Assembly: GCF_020873915.1 (NCBI RefSeq)
Contig: NZ_JAHWGP010000022.1
Location: 79,981-143,980, forward strand
DNA: 64,000 nt
Origin: Streptomyces sp. DH5
Lineage (GTDB): Bacteria > Actinomycetota > Actinomycetes > Streptomycetales > Streptomycetaceae
Reading direction: 5' to 3'
Shown here: one piece after another, positions 1 through 7,878 of the stretch
How positions within the stretch are numbered: the first letter of the stretch is position 1
Layout of the letters: each line of letters opens with the position of its first letter
Translations under genes and position numbers: made by a program
Notes under the pieces: model-generated
Seen by the model: the letters and a program-made list of their open reading frames with translations, nothing else
Databases searched by the model: none
What the model was told of the DNA's origin: nothing

Positions 1-293
1 TGGAGGGCGCCGTAGTGACGCTCGTTCAGGCGCCAGCTGCGGTTCACCGGGATCCACAGGCGGTCGGCGGACTCCAGGGCGAGCTGCGCGGTGCGGATCG
101 CGCGCTTCTGGAGGGAGGTGTGGAGGACGTCGGGCAGCAGGCCGGCGTCCTTGAGCAGCTCGCCGCCGCGCGTCGCCTCCTTCTCGCCCTTCGGGGTGAG
201 GTTGACGTCCACCCAGCCGGTGAACAGGTTCTTCTCGTTCCACTCGCTCTCGCCGTGGCGGAGGAGGATCAGCTTGTACGGTGCGTCGGCCAT
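1..293 (-). CDS. gpmA: 2,3-bisphosphoglycerate-dependent phosphoglycerate mutase, N-terminal part (runs off the window)
   Basis: Glycolytic/gluconeogenic enzyme interconverting 3- and 2-phosphoglycerate in the cytosol. The reverse strand from the ATG at 293 reads [19 protein letters not shown], and [10 protein letters not shown] is the phosphohistidine-loop signature of the dPGM family, with the catalytic His in RHG. It is followed by [11 protein letters not shown], typical of this family. About 97 codons are present; the rest, including the second catalytic His, lies beyond base 1. The upstream neighbour (479 onward) is divergent. Confidence 0.93.
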   Translation of the reverse strand, partial: MADAPYKLILLRHGESEWNEKNLFTGWVDVNLTPKGEKEATRGGELLKDAGLLPDVLHTSLQKRAIRTAQLALESADRLWIPVNRSWRLNERHYGAL

Positions 294-478
294 GGGGCCG
301 AGCGTAATCGACGCTCCTAGGGCGTCGCGCGCCCCGCCCGCTGGGCGGACGGCCGAGGGGGTCTGTTAATCGAGTGGCCATCCCGTCGGCGGTTTATGTA
401 AGTTGTGCTGGCCGCTACAGACGCTTACATCAGCACACCTGGGCACGCCAGGGCGGCCCTGGTTCCACGGGGGGTCAC
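294..478. other. Divergent intergenic region between gpmA and the MFS gene
   Basis: This 185-bp gap must hold both divergent promoters. A 7-bp inverted repeat, ATGTAAG at 396-402 and CTTACAT at 424-430, could be a regulator site, but the 21-bp spacer makes this weak. No gene is seen. Confidence 0.4.
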
Positions 479-1744
479 ATGCCAGTCGCCGGAGTGAGAC
501 GTGCTCTGCGGGAGTCCGTCTCGGGGCTTCCCCGGGCGTTCTGGTGGCTGTGGCTCAGCACCCTCGTCAACCGGCTCGGCGCGTTCGTCGCCACCTTCAT
601 GGCGCTGTACCTGACGCTGGACCGCGGGTACTCCGCGTCGTACGCCGGTCTCGTCGCCGCGCTGCACGGGCTGGGCGGGGTGATCTCGTCGCTCGGTGCC
701 GGGGTGATGACCGACCGGCTGGGGCGGCGGCCCACGCTGCTCGTCTCCCAGACCGCCACCGCGCTGTCCGTGGCCCTGCTCGGCTTCATGCGGGACCCCG
801 TCGCCATCGCGGCCGTCGCCTTCCTCGTCGGCATGGCCTCCAACGCCTCCCGGCCCGCCGTGCAGGCGATGATGGCGGACATCGTGCGGCCCGAGGACCG
901 GGTCCGGGCCTTCTCGCTCAACTACTGGGCCATCAACCTGGGCTTCGCGATCTCCTCCGCGGGCGCCGGGTTCATCGCCGAGGTCAGCTATCTCGCCGGG
1001 TTCCTGATCGAGGCGGGGATGACGCTGGTCTGCGCCGTGCTCGTCTTCGTGAAGCTGCCCGAGTCCCGGCCCGGGGAGGACGTGGCGGGTCCCTCGGGGG
1101 AGAAGGACGCCGTCTCGATGTGGACCGTGGTGCGGGACGGGCGGTACATGAGCGTCGTCGGGCTGTCGTTCCTCATCGCGCTCGTCTTCCAGCAGGGGTA
1201 CCTGGGGCTGCCGGTCGCCATGGGGGAGGCCGGGTTCTCGCCCGCCGACTTCGGCATGGCCATCGCCGTCAACGGGGTGCTGATCGTCGTCCTGCAGCTT
1301 CCCGTCACCCGGTTCATCGACAGGCGGGACCCGCGGCAGCTGCTCATCGCCTCGTCCCTGCTGGCCGGGTACGGGTTCGGGCTCACCGCGTTCGCCGACT
1401 CGGTCGCCGTCTTCGCCCTCACCGTGTGCGTGTGGACGCTCGCCGAGATCGTCAACGCGCCGACCCAGACCGGGCTCGTCGTCGCGCTCTCCCCGGTGCA
1501 CGGACGCGGGCGCTACCAGGGCATGTACACCATGTCCTGGGCGGTCGCCGCCCTGGTCGCCCCGCTGATGTCCGGTTTCGTCATCGACCACTGGGGCGCC
1601 GCGTGGCTGTGGGGGATGTGCGCCGTCGTCGGCACGGTCGTCGGCCTCGGGTACGCGCTGCTGATGCGCCGCATGCCGGAGGAGGGCGCGGGGACGGTCG
1701 TCCCGCGGGCCGCGGAGGCGGCGCCCGAGGTGCGGGCGTCCTGA
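479..1744 (+). CDS. MFS transporter (12-TM drug/solute exporter type)
   Basis: Integral membrane secondary transporter of about 421 residues. I chose the ATG at 479 because a GGGGGTC purine-rich stretch precedes it; an in-frame GTG at 374 would only add a low-complexity extension. Hydrophobic segments run throughout from about residue 20. The cytoplasmic loop after TM2 carries the MFS signature MTDRLGRRPTLL, and a matching loop near the middle reads DRRDPRQLLIAS. These support an MDR-type MFS protein; the substrate cannot be told. It is followed by a strong terminator, so it is probably monocistronic. Confidence 0.85.
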   Translation: MPVAGVRRALRESVSGLPRAFWWLWLSTLVNRLGAFVATFMALYLTLDRGYSASYAGLVAALHGLGGVISSLGAGVMTDRLGRRPTLLVSQTATALSVALLGFMRDPVAIAAVAFLVGMASNASRPAVQAMMADIVRPEDRVRAFSLNYWAINLGFAISSAGAGFIAEVSYLAGFLIEAGMTLVCAVLVFVKLPESRPGEDVAGPSGEKDAVSMWTVVRDGRYMSVVGLSFLIALVFQQGYLGLPVAMGEAGFSPADFGMAIAVNGVLIVVLQLPVTRFIDRRDPRQLLIASSLLAGYGFGLTAFADSVAVFALTVCVWTLAEIVNAPTQTGLVVALSPVHGRGRYQGMYTMSWAVAALVAPLMSGFVIDHWGAAWLWGMCAVVGTVVGLGYALLMRRMPEEGAGTVVPRAAEAAPEVRAS

Positions 1745-1751
1745 GACGGGG

Positions 1752-1789
1752 CGGGGGCCCCGGCGGCCATGTCGGCGCCGGGGCCCCCG
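1752..1789 (+). terminator. Rho-independent-type hairpin after the MFS gene
   Basis: Perfect 14-bp arms CGGGGGCCCCGGCG (1752-1765) and CGCCGGGGCCCCCG (1776-1789) enclose a 10-nt loop. There is no U-tract, as is usual in Streptomyces. It lies between convergent genes and can serve both strands. Confidence 0.75.
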
Positions 1790-1805
1790 TGACGTACCTA
1801 CCGCG

Positions 1806-1961
1806 TCAGCCGCACTGGCACGGGTTGCCCGACTGGCACCCGCAGCCGCAGCCCGAGCCGCAGCCGCAGGCGGCGATCAGGGTGAGGTGTCTGATCTCGG
1901 CCGGCTGCTCGGTCTCGCGTTCCTGCGTGGGGTCGGGCGTCGTGCCGGGGGATTCGGCCAT
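1806..1961 (-). CDS. Small protein with a Cys/Gly-rich C-terminal tail
   Basis: A 51-residue protein. The start ATG at 1961 has a GAGGAGGG ribosome-binding site just upstream. The N-terminal two thirds are acidic and Pro/Thr-rich. The last 20 residues contain seven cysteines in CGCG, GCGCGC and CQCG groupings. Such density suggests metal binding or a leaderless, modified peptide, but I recognise no named family and do not assign a function. Short homologs of this kind beside phoU are familiar to me in Streptomyces, from memory only. Its promoter region would lie at the edge of the 28-bp repeat array. Confidence 0.65.
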   Translation of the reverse strand: MAESPGTTPDPTQERETEQPAEIRHLTLIAACGCGSGCGCGCQSGNPCQCG

Positions 1962-2084
1962 GGGTCCCTCCTCGGGGCTGGGGCCTGCGCACACCTTCGC
2001 TCATTGGACGCCCGCTCCACCGGGCGCAGCAACGGCGCATTGGAGCTCGTACGCGCCCCGGCCGAGCCGCGCACGCCAGCCCGC

Positions 2085-2560
2085 GCACGCCGGGCCGCGC
2101 ACGCCGACCGGTGCACGCCGGCCCGTGCCTGCCGACCGGTACATGCTGGCCCGTGCCTGCCGACCGGTACATGCTGGCCCGTGCCTGCCGACCGGTGCAC
2201 GCCGGCCCGTGCCTGCCGACCGGTAGACGCCGGCCCGTCCACGCCGACCGGTGCTCGCCGGGCCGCGCATGCCGACCGGTGCACGCCGGCCCGTGCCTGC
2301 CGACCGGTAGACGCCGGCCCGTCCACGCCGACCGGTGCTCGCCGGCCCGTCCACGCCGACCGGTGCTCGCCGGCCCGTCCACGCCGACCGGTGCTCGCCG
2401 GCCCGTGCATGCCGACCGGTGCTCGCCGGCCCGTGCATGCCGACCGGTACATGCTGGCCCGTGCCTGCCGACCGGTACATGCTGGCCCGTGCCTGCCGAC
2501 CGGTGCACGCTGGCCCGTGCCTGCCGACCGGTAGACGCCGGCCCGTCCACGCCGACCGGT
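2085..2560. repeat. 28-bp tandem minisatellite, 17 units without spacers
   Basis: The hexamer ACCGGT recurs at exactly 28-bp intervals from 2107-2112 to 2555-2560, 17 times. Each unit is about 22 variable bases plus ACCGGT. Variants differ mainly at the first three bases (GCA, ACA, AGA, GCT) and around positions 15-19 (GTGCCTGCC, GTCCACGCC, GTGCATGCC, GCGCACGCC). A degenerate copy follows at 2561-2588 and a weaker one may precede 2085. There are no unique spacers. It lies between the 3' end of phoU and the 5' end of the Cys-rich gene. Because 28 is not a multiple of three, six-frame ORFs through it are artefacts. Confidence 0.95.
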
Positions 2561-2598
2561 GCACGCCGGCCCGTGCACGCCCGTCGGGTGAGCCGCGG

Positions 2599-3300
2599 TC
2601 AGGCCTCCGTCGCTCCCGGCACTGTCTGGATCTCCGTCTGGAGTTCCGCCTGGATCTCGTCCGCGTGCTCGCCCGTGACCAGGTAGACGACCCGCTTGGC
2701 GACCGAGACCGCGTGGTCGGCGAAACGCTCGTAGTAGCGGCCCAGGAGCGTGACGTCGACGGCCGTCTCGATGCCGTGCTTCCAGCGGTCGTCCATCAGG
2801 TGCTGGAACAGGGTGCGGTGCAGCAGGTCCATCGCGTCGTCGTCCTGCTCCAGCTGGAGCGCCAGGTCGACGTCCTTGGTGATGATCACCTCGGCGGCCT
2901 TGGCCATCAGGCGCTGCGCGAGCTGGCCCATCTCCAGGATGGTCGCGTGCAGGTCGGCCGGGACCCCGCGGTCCGGGTAGCGCAGCCGCGCCAGCTTCGC
3001 CACGTGCTGGGCGAGGTCGCCGGAACGCTCCAGGTCGGCCGACATCCGCAGCGAGGTGACGACGATGCGCAGGTCGGTCGCCACCGGCTGCTGGCGCGCC
3101 AGCAGGGCGATGGCACGCGCCTCCAGTTCGTGCTGGAGCTCGTCGACCTTCTGGTCGGCCTCGATCACGTTCTCCGCAAGCTTCAGATCGGCGTCGAGGA
3201 TGGCGGTCGTGGCGCGCCCGATCGCCGAGCCGACCAGCCGGGCCATCTCCACCAGACCGTCGCCGATCGAATCCAGTTCCTCGTGGTACGCGTCCCGCAT
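2599..3300 (-). CDS. phoU: Phosphate transport system regulatory protein PhoU
   Basis: Cytosolic modulator of phosphate signalling that links the Pst transporter to the PhoR kinase and represses the Pho response when phosphate is plentiful. It has 233 residues, normal for the family, and is made of two three-helix-bundle repeats. Each repeat carries the acidic metal-binding signature of the family (for example RDAYHEELDSIGDGLVEMA at the start and YERFADHAVSVAKRV near residue 200). The ATG at 3300 fits. It diverges from phoR-phoP with a PHO box between them, so it is probably part of the Pho regulon. Confidence 0.95.
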   Translation of the reverse strand: MRDAYHEELDSIGDGLVEMARLVGSAIGRATTAILDADLKLAENVIEADQKVDELQHELEARAIALLARQQPVATDLRIVVTSLRMSADLERSGDLAQHVAKLARLRYPDRGVPADLHATILEMGQLAQRLMAKAAEVIITKDVDLALQLEQDDDAMDLLHRTLFQHLMDDRWKHGIETAVDVTLLGRYYERFADHAVSVAKRVVYLVTGEHADEIQAELQTEIQTVPGATEA

Positions 3301-3393
3301 CAGGCTTCCTCTCGTACGTCCGTCCGGGCTTCAGGGGCCTGGGCTCCTGCCCACGCTCCCACGTTCGGCCCCCTACGCGTCCGGTTCCGTCAC

Positions 3394-3426
3394 CTCAAAT
3401 GAACCATCCCTGGCTCCAAGGTGAAC
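3394..3426 (-). promoter_or_regulatory. Candidate PHO box in the phoU / phoR intergenic region
   Basis: Read on the minus strand, GTTCACCTTGG (3426-3416) and GTTCATTTGAG (3404-3394) are two good 11-nt direct-repeat units spaced by 22 nt, so a degenerate middle unit fits in between. This matches the Streptomyces PhoP-binding pattern of 11-nt repeats beginning GTTCA. The position between divergent phoU (start 3300) and phoR (start 3500) suits autoregulation. Confidence 0.75.
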
Positions 3427-3499
3427 TCTGGGCGACGAGTGTTCGAGGTCGCCCGCCGACGGCTGTGGGGACCGGCCGCGCCATGCCTAACCTGGACGC

Positions 3500-4879
3500 A
3501 TGGACGTGAACGCGGCGGTCGCCGCAGTGGCAGCGATCGCCGGAGTGCTCACCGGCGTCATCGCCATGCTCGCGGTCCGCTTCAGCGAACGCGAACAGAG
3601 ACGCCCCACGCGCACCTCCCTGCACACCGACCCGGTCCTCCCGCCGGGCGTCGACACCGTGCTGTCCGTGCTGCGTTCGTCCGCCGTCGTGCTCGACGAG
3701 GCCGACGCGGTGGTCAAGGCCAGTTCCGCCGCGTACGCCCTCGGGCTGGTCCGCGGCGGGAAGCTCGCCGTGGAACCCATGCTCAAGATGGCCCGCGACA
3801 CGCGACGCGACGGCGAGATACGCCAGGTCGAGCTGGACCTGCCCCGCCGGGGGACCGGACGCGGCGAGGCCCTCGCGGTGTCCGCGCGGGTGGCGCCGCT
3901 CGGCTCCCGGCTCGTCCTGCTGCTCGTCGAGGACCTCACCGAGGCCCGCCGCATCGAGGCCGTACGACGCGACTTCGTCGCCAACGTCAGCCACGAGCTC
4001 AAGACCCCCGTGGGCGCGCTCTCCCTGCTCTCCGAGGCCGTGATGGACGCCTCCGAGGACCCCGAGGCCGTGGAGCGCTTCGCGGGCCGCATGCAGATCG
4101 AGGCGACCCGGCTCACGAGCCTGGTGCAGGAGCTCATCGACCTCTCCCGGGTGCAGAACGACGACCCGCTGGAGGACGCCGAACCCGTGCGCGTCGACGA
4201 GCTGGTCGCCGAGGCCGTCGACCGCTGCCGGCACGCGGCGGGCACCAAGGAGATCACCATGGCCGCGGCGGGCGCCGACGACCTGCGCATCTGGGGCAAC
4301 CGGGGCCAGCTCGCCGCGGCCCTCGGCAACCTCGTCGAGAACGCGGTCAACTACTCACCCGCCCGCACCCGTGTGGGCATCGTGGCCCGCACGGTCGCCC
4401 AGCCCGGCGGGAACCTGATCGAGATAGCCGTGACCGACCAGGGCATCGGCATCTCGGAGAAGGACAAGGAGCGCGTCTTCGAGCGCTTCTACCGCGTCGA
4501 CCCCGCCCGCTCCCGCGCCACCGGTGGCACGGGACTGGGCCTCGCGATCGTGAAGCACGTGGCCGCCTCGCACGGCGGGGAAGTCACCGTGTGGAGCGCC
4601 GAGGGCCAGGGCTCCACCTTCACCCTGCGGCTGCCGGAGGGCCGTGCCGCCCGCGACCGGGCCCGCGAGACGTCCCACCGGGACGACGACACGGAAGGCC
4701 TCGACGGCGAGGCCGGACGGGCGTCCCACCCCACCTCCCACGGTTCCCACCCCACCTCCCACGGTTCCGACCCCTCCCCCCACGGTTCCGACCCATCCCC
4801 CCACGGTTCCGACCCATCCCCCCGCACTTCCGATCCATCCGCGTACGCAACGCTTCCCTCCCCGGAGGTCCTTCCGTGA
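3500..4879 (+). CDS. phoR: Phosphate-sensing histidine kinase PhoR (SenX3-like)
   Basis: Membrane-bound sensor kinase that phosphorylates PhoP on phosphate limitation. It has 459 residues. One N-terminal TM segment (about residues 5-26) is followed by a PAS-like region, then the HisKA H-box FVANVSHELKTP with His165, N-box NLVENAVNYS, G1 DQGIGIS and G2 TGGTGLGLAIV. The stop overlaps the phoP GTG start (GTGA at 4876-4879), indicating translational coupling. The tail is unusual: residues 410-444 form five 7-residue repeats of the HPTSHGS / DPSPHGS type, beyond the catalytic domain. Confidence 0.93.
   Translation: MDVNAAVAAVAAIAGVLTGVIAMLAVRFSEREQRRPTRTSLHTDPVLPPGVDTVLSVLRSSAVVLDEADAVVKASSAAYALGLVRGGKLAVEPMLKMARDTRRDGEIRQVELDLPRRGTGRGEALAVSARVAPLGSRLVLLLVEDLTEARRIEAVRRDFVANVSHELKTPVGALSLLSEAVMDASEDPEAVERFAGRMQIEATRLTSLVQELIDLSRVQNDDPLEDAEPVRVDELVAEAVDRCRHAAGTKEITMAAAGADDLRIWGNRGQLAAALGNLVENAVNYSPARTRVGIVARTVAQPGGNLIEIAVTDQGIGISEKDKERVFERFYRVDPARSRATGGTGLGLAIVKHVAASHGGEVTVWSAEGQGSTFTLRLPEGRAARDRARETSHRDDDTEGLDGEAGRASHPTSHGSHPTSHGSDPSPHGSDPSPHGSDPSPRTSDPSAYATLPSPEVLP
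4727..4831 (+). repeat. 21-bp in-frame tandem repeat encoding the PhoR tail
   Basis: Five 21-bp units, each about CACGGTTCCGACCCATCCCC, encode heptads HPTSHGS (twice), DPSPHGS (twice) and DPSPRTS. The repeat keeps frame and lies just before the phoP start, so unit gain or loss changes only the kinase tail length. Confidence 0.85.
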
Positions 4880-5556
4880 CCCGAGTGCTCGTCGTCGAGG
4901 ACGAGGAGTCCTTCTCCGACGCCCTGTCGTACATGCTCCGCAAGGAGGGTTTCGAGGTCGCCGTCGCGACCACCGGGCCCGACGGACTCGACGAGTTCGA
5001 GCGCAACGGCGCCGACCTCGTCCTCCTCGACCTGATGCTGCCCGGGCTGCCGGGCACCGAGGTGTGCCGCCAGCTGCGCGGCCGCTCCAACGTCCCCGTC
5101 ATCATGGTGACCGCCAAGGACAGTGAGATCGACAAGGTCGTGGGGCTGGAGATAGGCGCCGACGACTACGTCACCAAGCCGTTCTCCTCGCGCGAGCTGG
5201 TCGCGCGGATCCGGGCGGTGCTGCGGCGCCGCGGGGAGCCGGAGGAGGTGACGCCGGCGGCCCTGGAGGCCGGACCGGTGCGCATGGACGTCGACCGGCA
5301 CGTGGTCACCGTGGGCGGCACCAAGGTGGACCTGCCGCTGAAGGAGTTCGACCTGCTGGAGATGCTGCTGCGCAACGCGGGCCGGGTGCTGACCCGGATG
5401 CAGCTCATCGACCGGGTGTGGGGGGCCGACTACGTCGGTGACACCAAGACGCTCGACGTGCACGTGAAGCGGCTGCGGGCGAAGATCGAGCCGGACCCCG
5501 GGGCGCCGCGCTACCTGGTGACGGTGCGGGGGCTGGGCTACAAGTTCGAGCCGTAG
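4876..5556 (+). CDS. phoP: Response regulator PhoP (OmpR family)
   Basis: DNA-binding regulator that, when phosphorylated by PhoR, binds PHO boxes and controls phosphate uptake, cell-wall phosphate and secondary metabolism. It has 226 residues with GTG start at 4876. The receiver domain (1-120) has the acidic pocket E8/D9, phospho-acceptor D52 in VLLDLMLPG and Lys in VTAKD. The C-terminal winged helix (about 130-226) includes LKEFDLLEMLL and TVRGLGYKFEP, which ends the protein. It overlaps phoR by 4 bp and ends before a strong terminator. Confidence 0.95.
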   Translation: MTRVLVVEDEESFSDALSYMLRKEGFEVAVATTGPDGLDEFERNGADLVLLDLMLPGLPGTEVCRQLRGRSNVPVIMVTAKDSEIDKVVGLEIGADDYVTKPFSSRELVARIRAVLRRRGEPEEVTPAALEAGPVRMDVDRHVVTVGGTKVDLPLKEFDLLEMLLRNAGRVLTRMQLIDRVWGADYVGDTKTLDVHVKRLRAKIEPDPGAPRYLVTVRGLGYKFEP

Positions 5557-5590
5557 GCCGGCGGAAGGACGCGGCCGCCCGCGACGACAC

Positions 5591-5624
5591 GAAGGGCGGG
5601 CCCCCGACCGGGGGCCCGCCCTTC
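5591..5624. terminator. Bidirectional terminator between phoP and the convergent lipoprotein gene
   Basis: Perfect 15-bp arms GAAGGGCGGGCCCCC (5591-5605) and GGGGGCCCGCCCTTC (5610-5624) with loop GACC. Confidence 0.85.
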
Positions 5625-5640
5625 GGCGTCGGTGCGCCGG

Positions 5641-6336
5641 TCAGCCGTTGGAGGGCCGGCTGGCGGAGGCCGCGTCCGTCGGGGTCTCGGAGCCGGAGCC
5701 GGAGTCCGCGGAGCCGGAGGTCTCCTCGTCGGCCGGGGCGTCGGCGGATTCGTCCGTGCTGCCGTCGGCCGGCTCGTCGGAGGACTCCGCCGAGGGCTCC
5801 GAGGAGCCGCCCGGCGCGTTCGGGATGTCGCTCGGGCCCCACTCCTCGAAGAAGCTCTCGGCCGGGTAGACGATCGCCCGCAGGCTCACCTCACCGGTCT
5901 CGCTGAAGGTGAACGTGACCGGCTGCGCGTTGCCGTCACGGACGGCCTCCCGGCTGCTGGGCAGGACGGCGGAGGCGTTGCCCTCGCCGCCGAGGATCAG
6001 CGAACCGCCGGCCGGGACGGTCAGGCTGCCTCCCTCGGCGGGGGACAGCTCGGCGGACTTGCCGGTGCCGGGGAGGGTGACCGACTCCAGCGTCTGGTCG
6101 GTGTCGCCCTCGTTGAACAGCGTGGCGGCGACGACGGCGGGGCCGGTCGACTCCAGGTCCGGCTGGGTGACGACGATGGCGTTCTGGATCTTGATGTCGC
6201 CGACGGTCGTCGCGGCGTTGTCCGGCTGGATCTGAAGGGTCTGGGCGTTGTTGCCGGCCGCGCACGCGGAGAGCGAGGCGATCGAGAACGCGATGGCGGC
6301 GGCGGCGAGTGCGCCGCGTCGAAGGCTGCTGCTCAC
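5641..6336 (-). CDS. Secreted lipoprotein, PCu(A)C/DUF461-like
   Basis: A 231-residue exported lipoprotein. The signal peptide ends in lipobox LSAC with Cys25 as the likely lipidated residue. The middle (about 40-160) is a beta-rich domain with phrases such as AATLFNEGDTDQTL and SLILGGEGNASAV, which resemble DUF461 / PCu(A)C-like periplasmic copper chaperones. The usual H(M)X10MX21HXM copper motif is not obvious, so copper binding is not claimed. The C-terminal 60 residues are Ser/Glu/Asp-rich and probably disordered in the cell wall. The start is GTG at 6336. It is convergent to phoP and divergent from carD. Confidence 0.65.
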   Translation of the reverse strand: MSSSLRRGALAAAAIAFSIASLSACAAGNNAQTLQIQPDNAATTVGDIKIQNAIVVTQPDLESTGPAVVAATLFNEGDTDQTLESVTLPGTGKSAELSPAEGGSLTVPAGGSLILGGEGNASAVLPSSREAVRDGNAQPVTFTFSETGEVSLRAIVYPAESFFEEWGPSDIPNAPGGSSEPSAESSDEPADGSTDESADAPADEETSGSADSGSGSETPTDAASASRPSNG

Positions 6337-6695
6337 GGGGCGGCAACTCCTTGACTCGAGCGTTTGGCGACCCGGGTAAAGCCGCCCTAAGTGTCTGTCA
6401 GCGGACTCAGGTTACCGAGCCGTTCCGACGGTGCCGCACCCGACCCTCCCCCAGGTGCGCGGGTTAGCCCGCGAAGCGGCGCGCGCGCCCGCTCGCGTCA
6501 CTCGATCACCGGCCGTCGCGGCGCGTCGGCCGGCGATCGCCCACCCCTCCCGTGAATCACGTGAACCACCGGCGACCCGTCGGTAAACCGCCGTCACTTC
6601 GGCGCCGGGGCGCACGCGAGTACCGAACCGCCGCTCCCGCTACCGCTTCATTCGGTCGATCGGGTATTTCCCGTGAAGGAATGAGCGGGCGGTCG

Positions 6696-6743
6696 CGGAA
6701 TTGATCACCGGGCGCGGATCGCCGGACCCGGTGATCAATTCCG
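6696..6743. promoter_or_regulatory. Perfect 17-bp inverted repeat upstream of carD
   Basis: Arms CGGAATTGATCACCGGG (6696-6712) and CCCGGTGATCAATTCCG (6727-6743) enclose 14 nt. The arms are long and contain an AT-rich TGATCA core, unlike the all-GC terminators nearby. It could be an operator, a cruciform or an RNA hairpin in a long leader. Nearest starts are 6336 (leftward) and 7040 (rightward). Confidence 0.7.
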
Positions 6744-6751
6744 GATTCGAC

Positions 6752-6771
6752 GTGAACCCGGTCGGGTTCAC
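6752..6771. promoter_or_regulatory. 20-bp palindrome upstream of carD
   Basis: Arms GTGAACCCG and CGGGTTCAC with a 2-bp centre (GT). It lies 8 bp after the large hairpin. The arm GGGTTCACC resembles one PHO-box half, but the inverted arrangement fits a dimeric repressor better. Confidence 0.6.
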
Positions 6772-7039
6772 CGAACGGAGTAGCGAAACTCGGGCACCTG
6801 GAACCGGACATATGTGGACGTTCGGCCGCTCGGGCGAGGCTCCGAGGGCGTGTGACGCGTCCGATTCGCTCGCACCGAAGAGCCGCTCCGACCTGCGAAT
6901 ACCTGCTTCCGGTAGGCGCCCGAAGCACGTTCCTGTTGTGGTTGTCAAGCCCCGAGAATGGCCCTGACCTGCGAAAACGCCATTCAGAAGATGCCGTATC
7001 CGTGTTACCCTGGATAGCCACGGAAGGGGTACCTGTCAC

Positions 7040-7522
7040 ATGACGTTCAAGGTTGGCGACACCGTGGTCTATCCCCATCACGGGGCCGCGCTGATCGAGG
7101 CTATCGAAACTCGCCAGATCAAAGGCGTGGACAAGACCTACTTGGTGCTGAAGGTCGCCCAGGGTGACCTGACGGTACGTGTGCCAGCGGACAATGCGGA
7201 GTTCGTCGGCGTGCGTGATGTGGTCGGTCAGGACGGGCTGGACCGGGTCTTCGAGGTGCTGCGCGCACCGTACGCGGAGGAGCCCACGAACTGGTCCCGT
7301 CGCTACAAGGCAAATCTCGAGAAGCTCGCCTCGGGCGATGTCATCAAGGTCGCGGAAGTCGTGCGTGACCTGTGGCGTCGTGAGCGCGAGCGCGGACTCT
7401 CCGCCGGTGAGAAGCGCATGCTCGCCAAGGCGCGTCAGATTCTGGTCAGCGAACTCGCCCTCGCTGAGAACACCAACGAGGACAAGGCCGAGGCCCTGCT
7501 CGACGAGGTGCTCGCCTCCTGA
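7040..7522 (+). CDS. carD: CarD-family RNA polymerase-binding transcription regulator
   Basis: Binds the RNA polymerase beta subunit and stabilises open promoter complexes; in actinobacteria it is essential or near-essential for rRNA and growth genes. It has 160 residues. The N-terminal RNAP-interaction (Tudor-like) domain begins [20 protein letters not shown], the hallmark of the family. The helical DNA-binding C-terminal domain follows (about 65-160), with the conserved basic-aromatic segment [13 protein letters not shown]. The start ATG at 7040 has GGAAGGGG upstream. An imperfect hairpin follows the gene. Confidence 0.95.
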   Translation: MTFKVGDTVVYPHHGAALIEAIETRQIKGVDKTYLVLKVAQGDLTVRVPADNAEFVGVRDVVGQDGLDRVFEVLRAPYAEEPTNWSRRYKANLEKLASGDVIKVAEVVRDLWRRERERGLSAGEKRMLAKARQILVSELALAENTNEDKAEALLDEVLAS

Positions 7523-7606
7523 GGCCGGCCTTCTGAGTCACGGCTTCGCTCGCGCAGCGCTCTGCTCGCTGGGCACGGCGCAGCAGCCCACACTCAGCAC
7601 ACCGAA

Positions 7607-7655
7607 ATGCCGCGGTGCCCGATGACGTCATGACTGTCGCCGGGCGCTGCGGCAT
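7607..7655 (+). terminator. Probable carD terminator
   Basis: Imperfect 15-bp arms ATGCCGCGGTGCCCG (7607-7621) and CGGGCGCTGCGGCAT (7641-7655) with two mismatches and a 19-nt loop, followed by CTTCG. It lies about 85 bp after the carD stop. Confidence 0.55.
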
Positions 7656-7878
7656 CTTCGTACCCGGACACCGTACGTACGCTGCTCCTGCGCCGTGGTG
7701 AGGTGTGTGTCGTCACTCACGCCCCCACCCCGGCGTGCCGGGCCCGGGCGGTCGACTCGACCAGAGTCACGGAAGGGGCTGGTCAAGGCGTACGCCCGGC
7801 ACTTCCCCCGCTCCGGGAGCAGGGGGTACGCCCAGGCCATACCCACGTAGGCCGAGCACACAAACCTGACAGGAACCG
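7656..7878. other. Intergenic region before ispD
   Basis: This stretch probably contains the ispD promoter. I see no gene. The segment at 7788-7843 has GGCGTACGCCC and GGGTACGCCC flanking a GC hairpin, but I cannot assign it. Confidence 0.35.

Larger units (their letters stand above)
6337..7039. other. 703-bp divergent intergenic region upstream of carD
   Basis: No convincing gene is seen here; short ORFs lack Streptomyces codon bias. The region is less GC-rich near 6640-7030 than its surroundings, as expected of promoter DNA. It holds a large hairpin (6696-6743) and a 20-bp palindrome (6752-6771), annotated separately. A stretch at 6996-7013 reading CCGTATCCGTGTTACCCT may hold the -10 region of carD. 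Confidence 0.5.

Noticed and set aside
403-2226. 607-residue plus-strand ORF
   Set aside because: It is a shifted-frame shadow of the MFS gene and Arg/Pro-rich.
2085-2560. CRISPR array
   Set aside because: The 28-bp period is close to a CRISPR repeat length, but there are no unique spacers and no cas genes.
1798-2690. Long ORFs in several frames through the 28-bp array (Thr/Gly/Arg-rich repeat proteins)
   Set aside because: They arise because the repeat lacks stops and 28 is not a multiple of three; every frame gives similar low-complexity protein and none has a codon-bias advantage.
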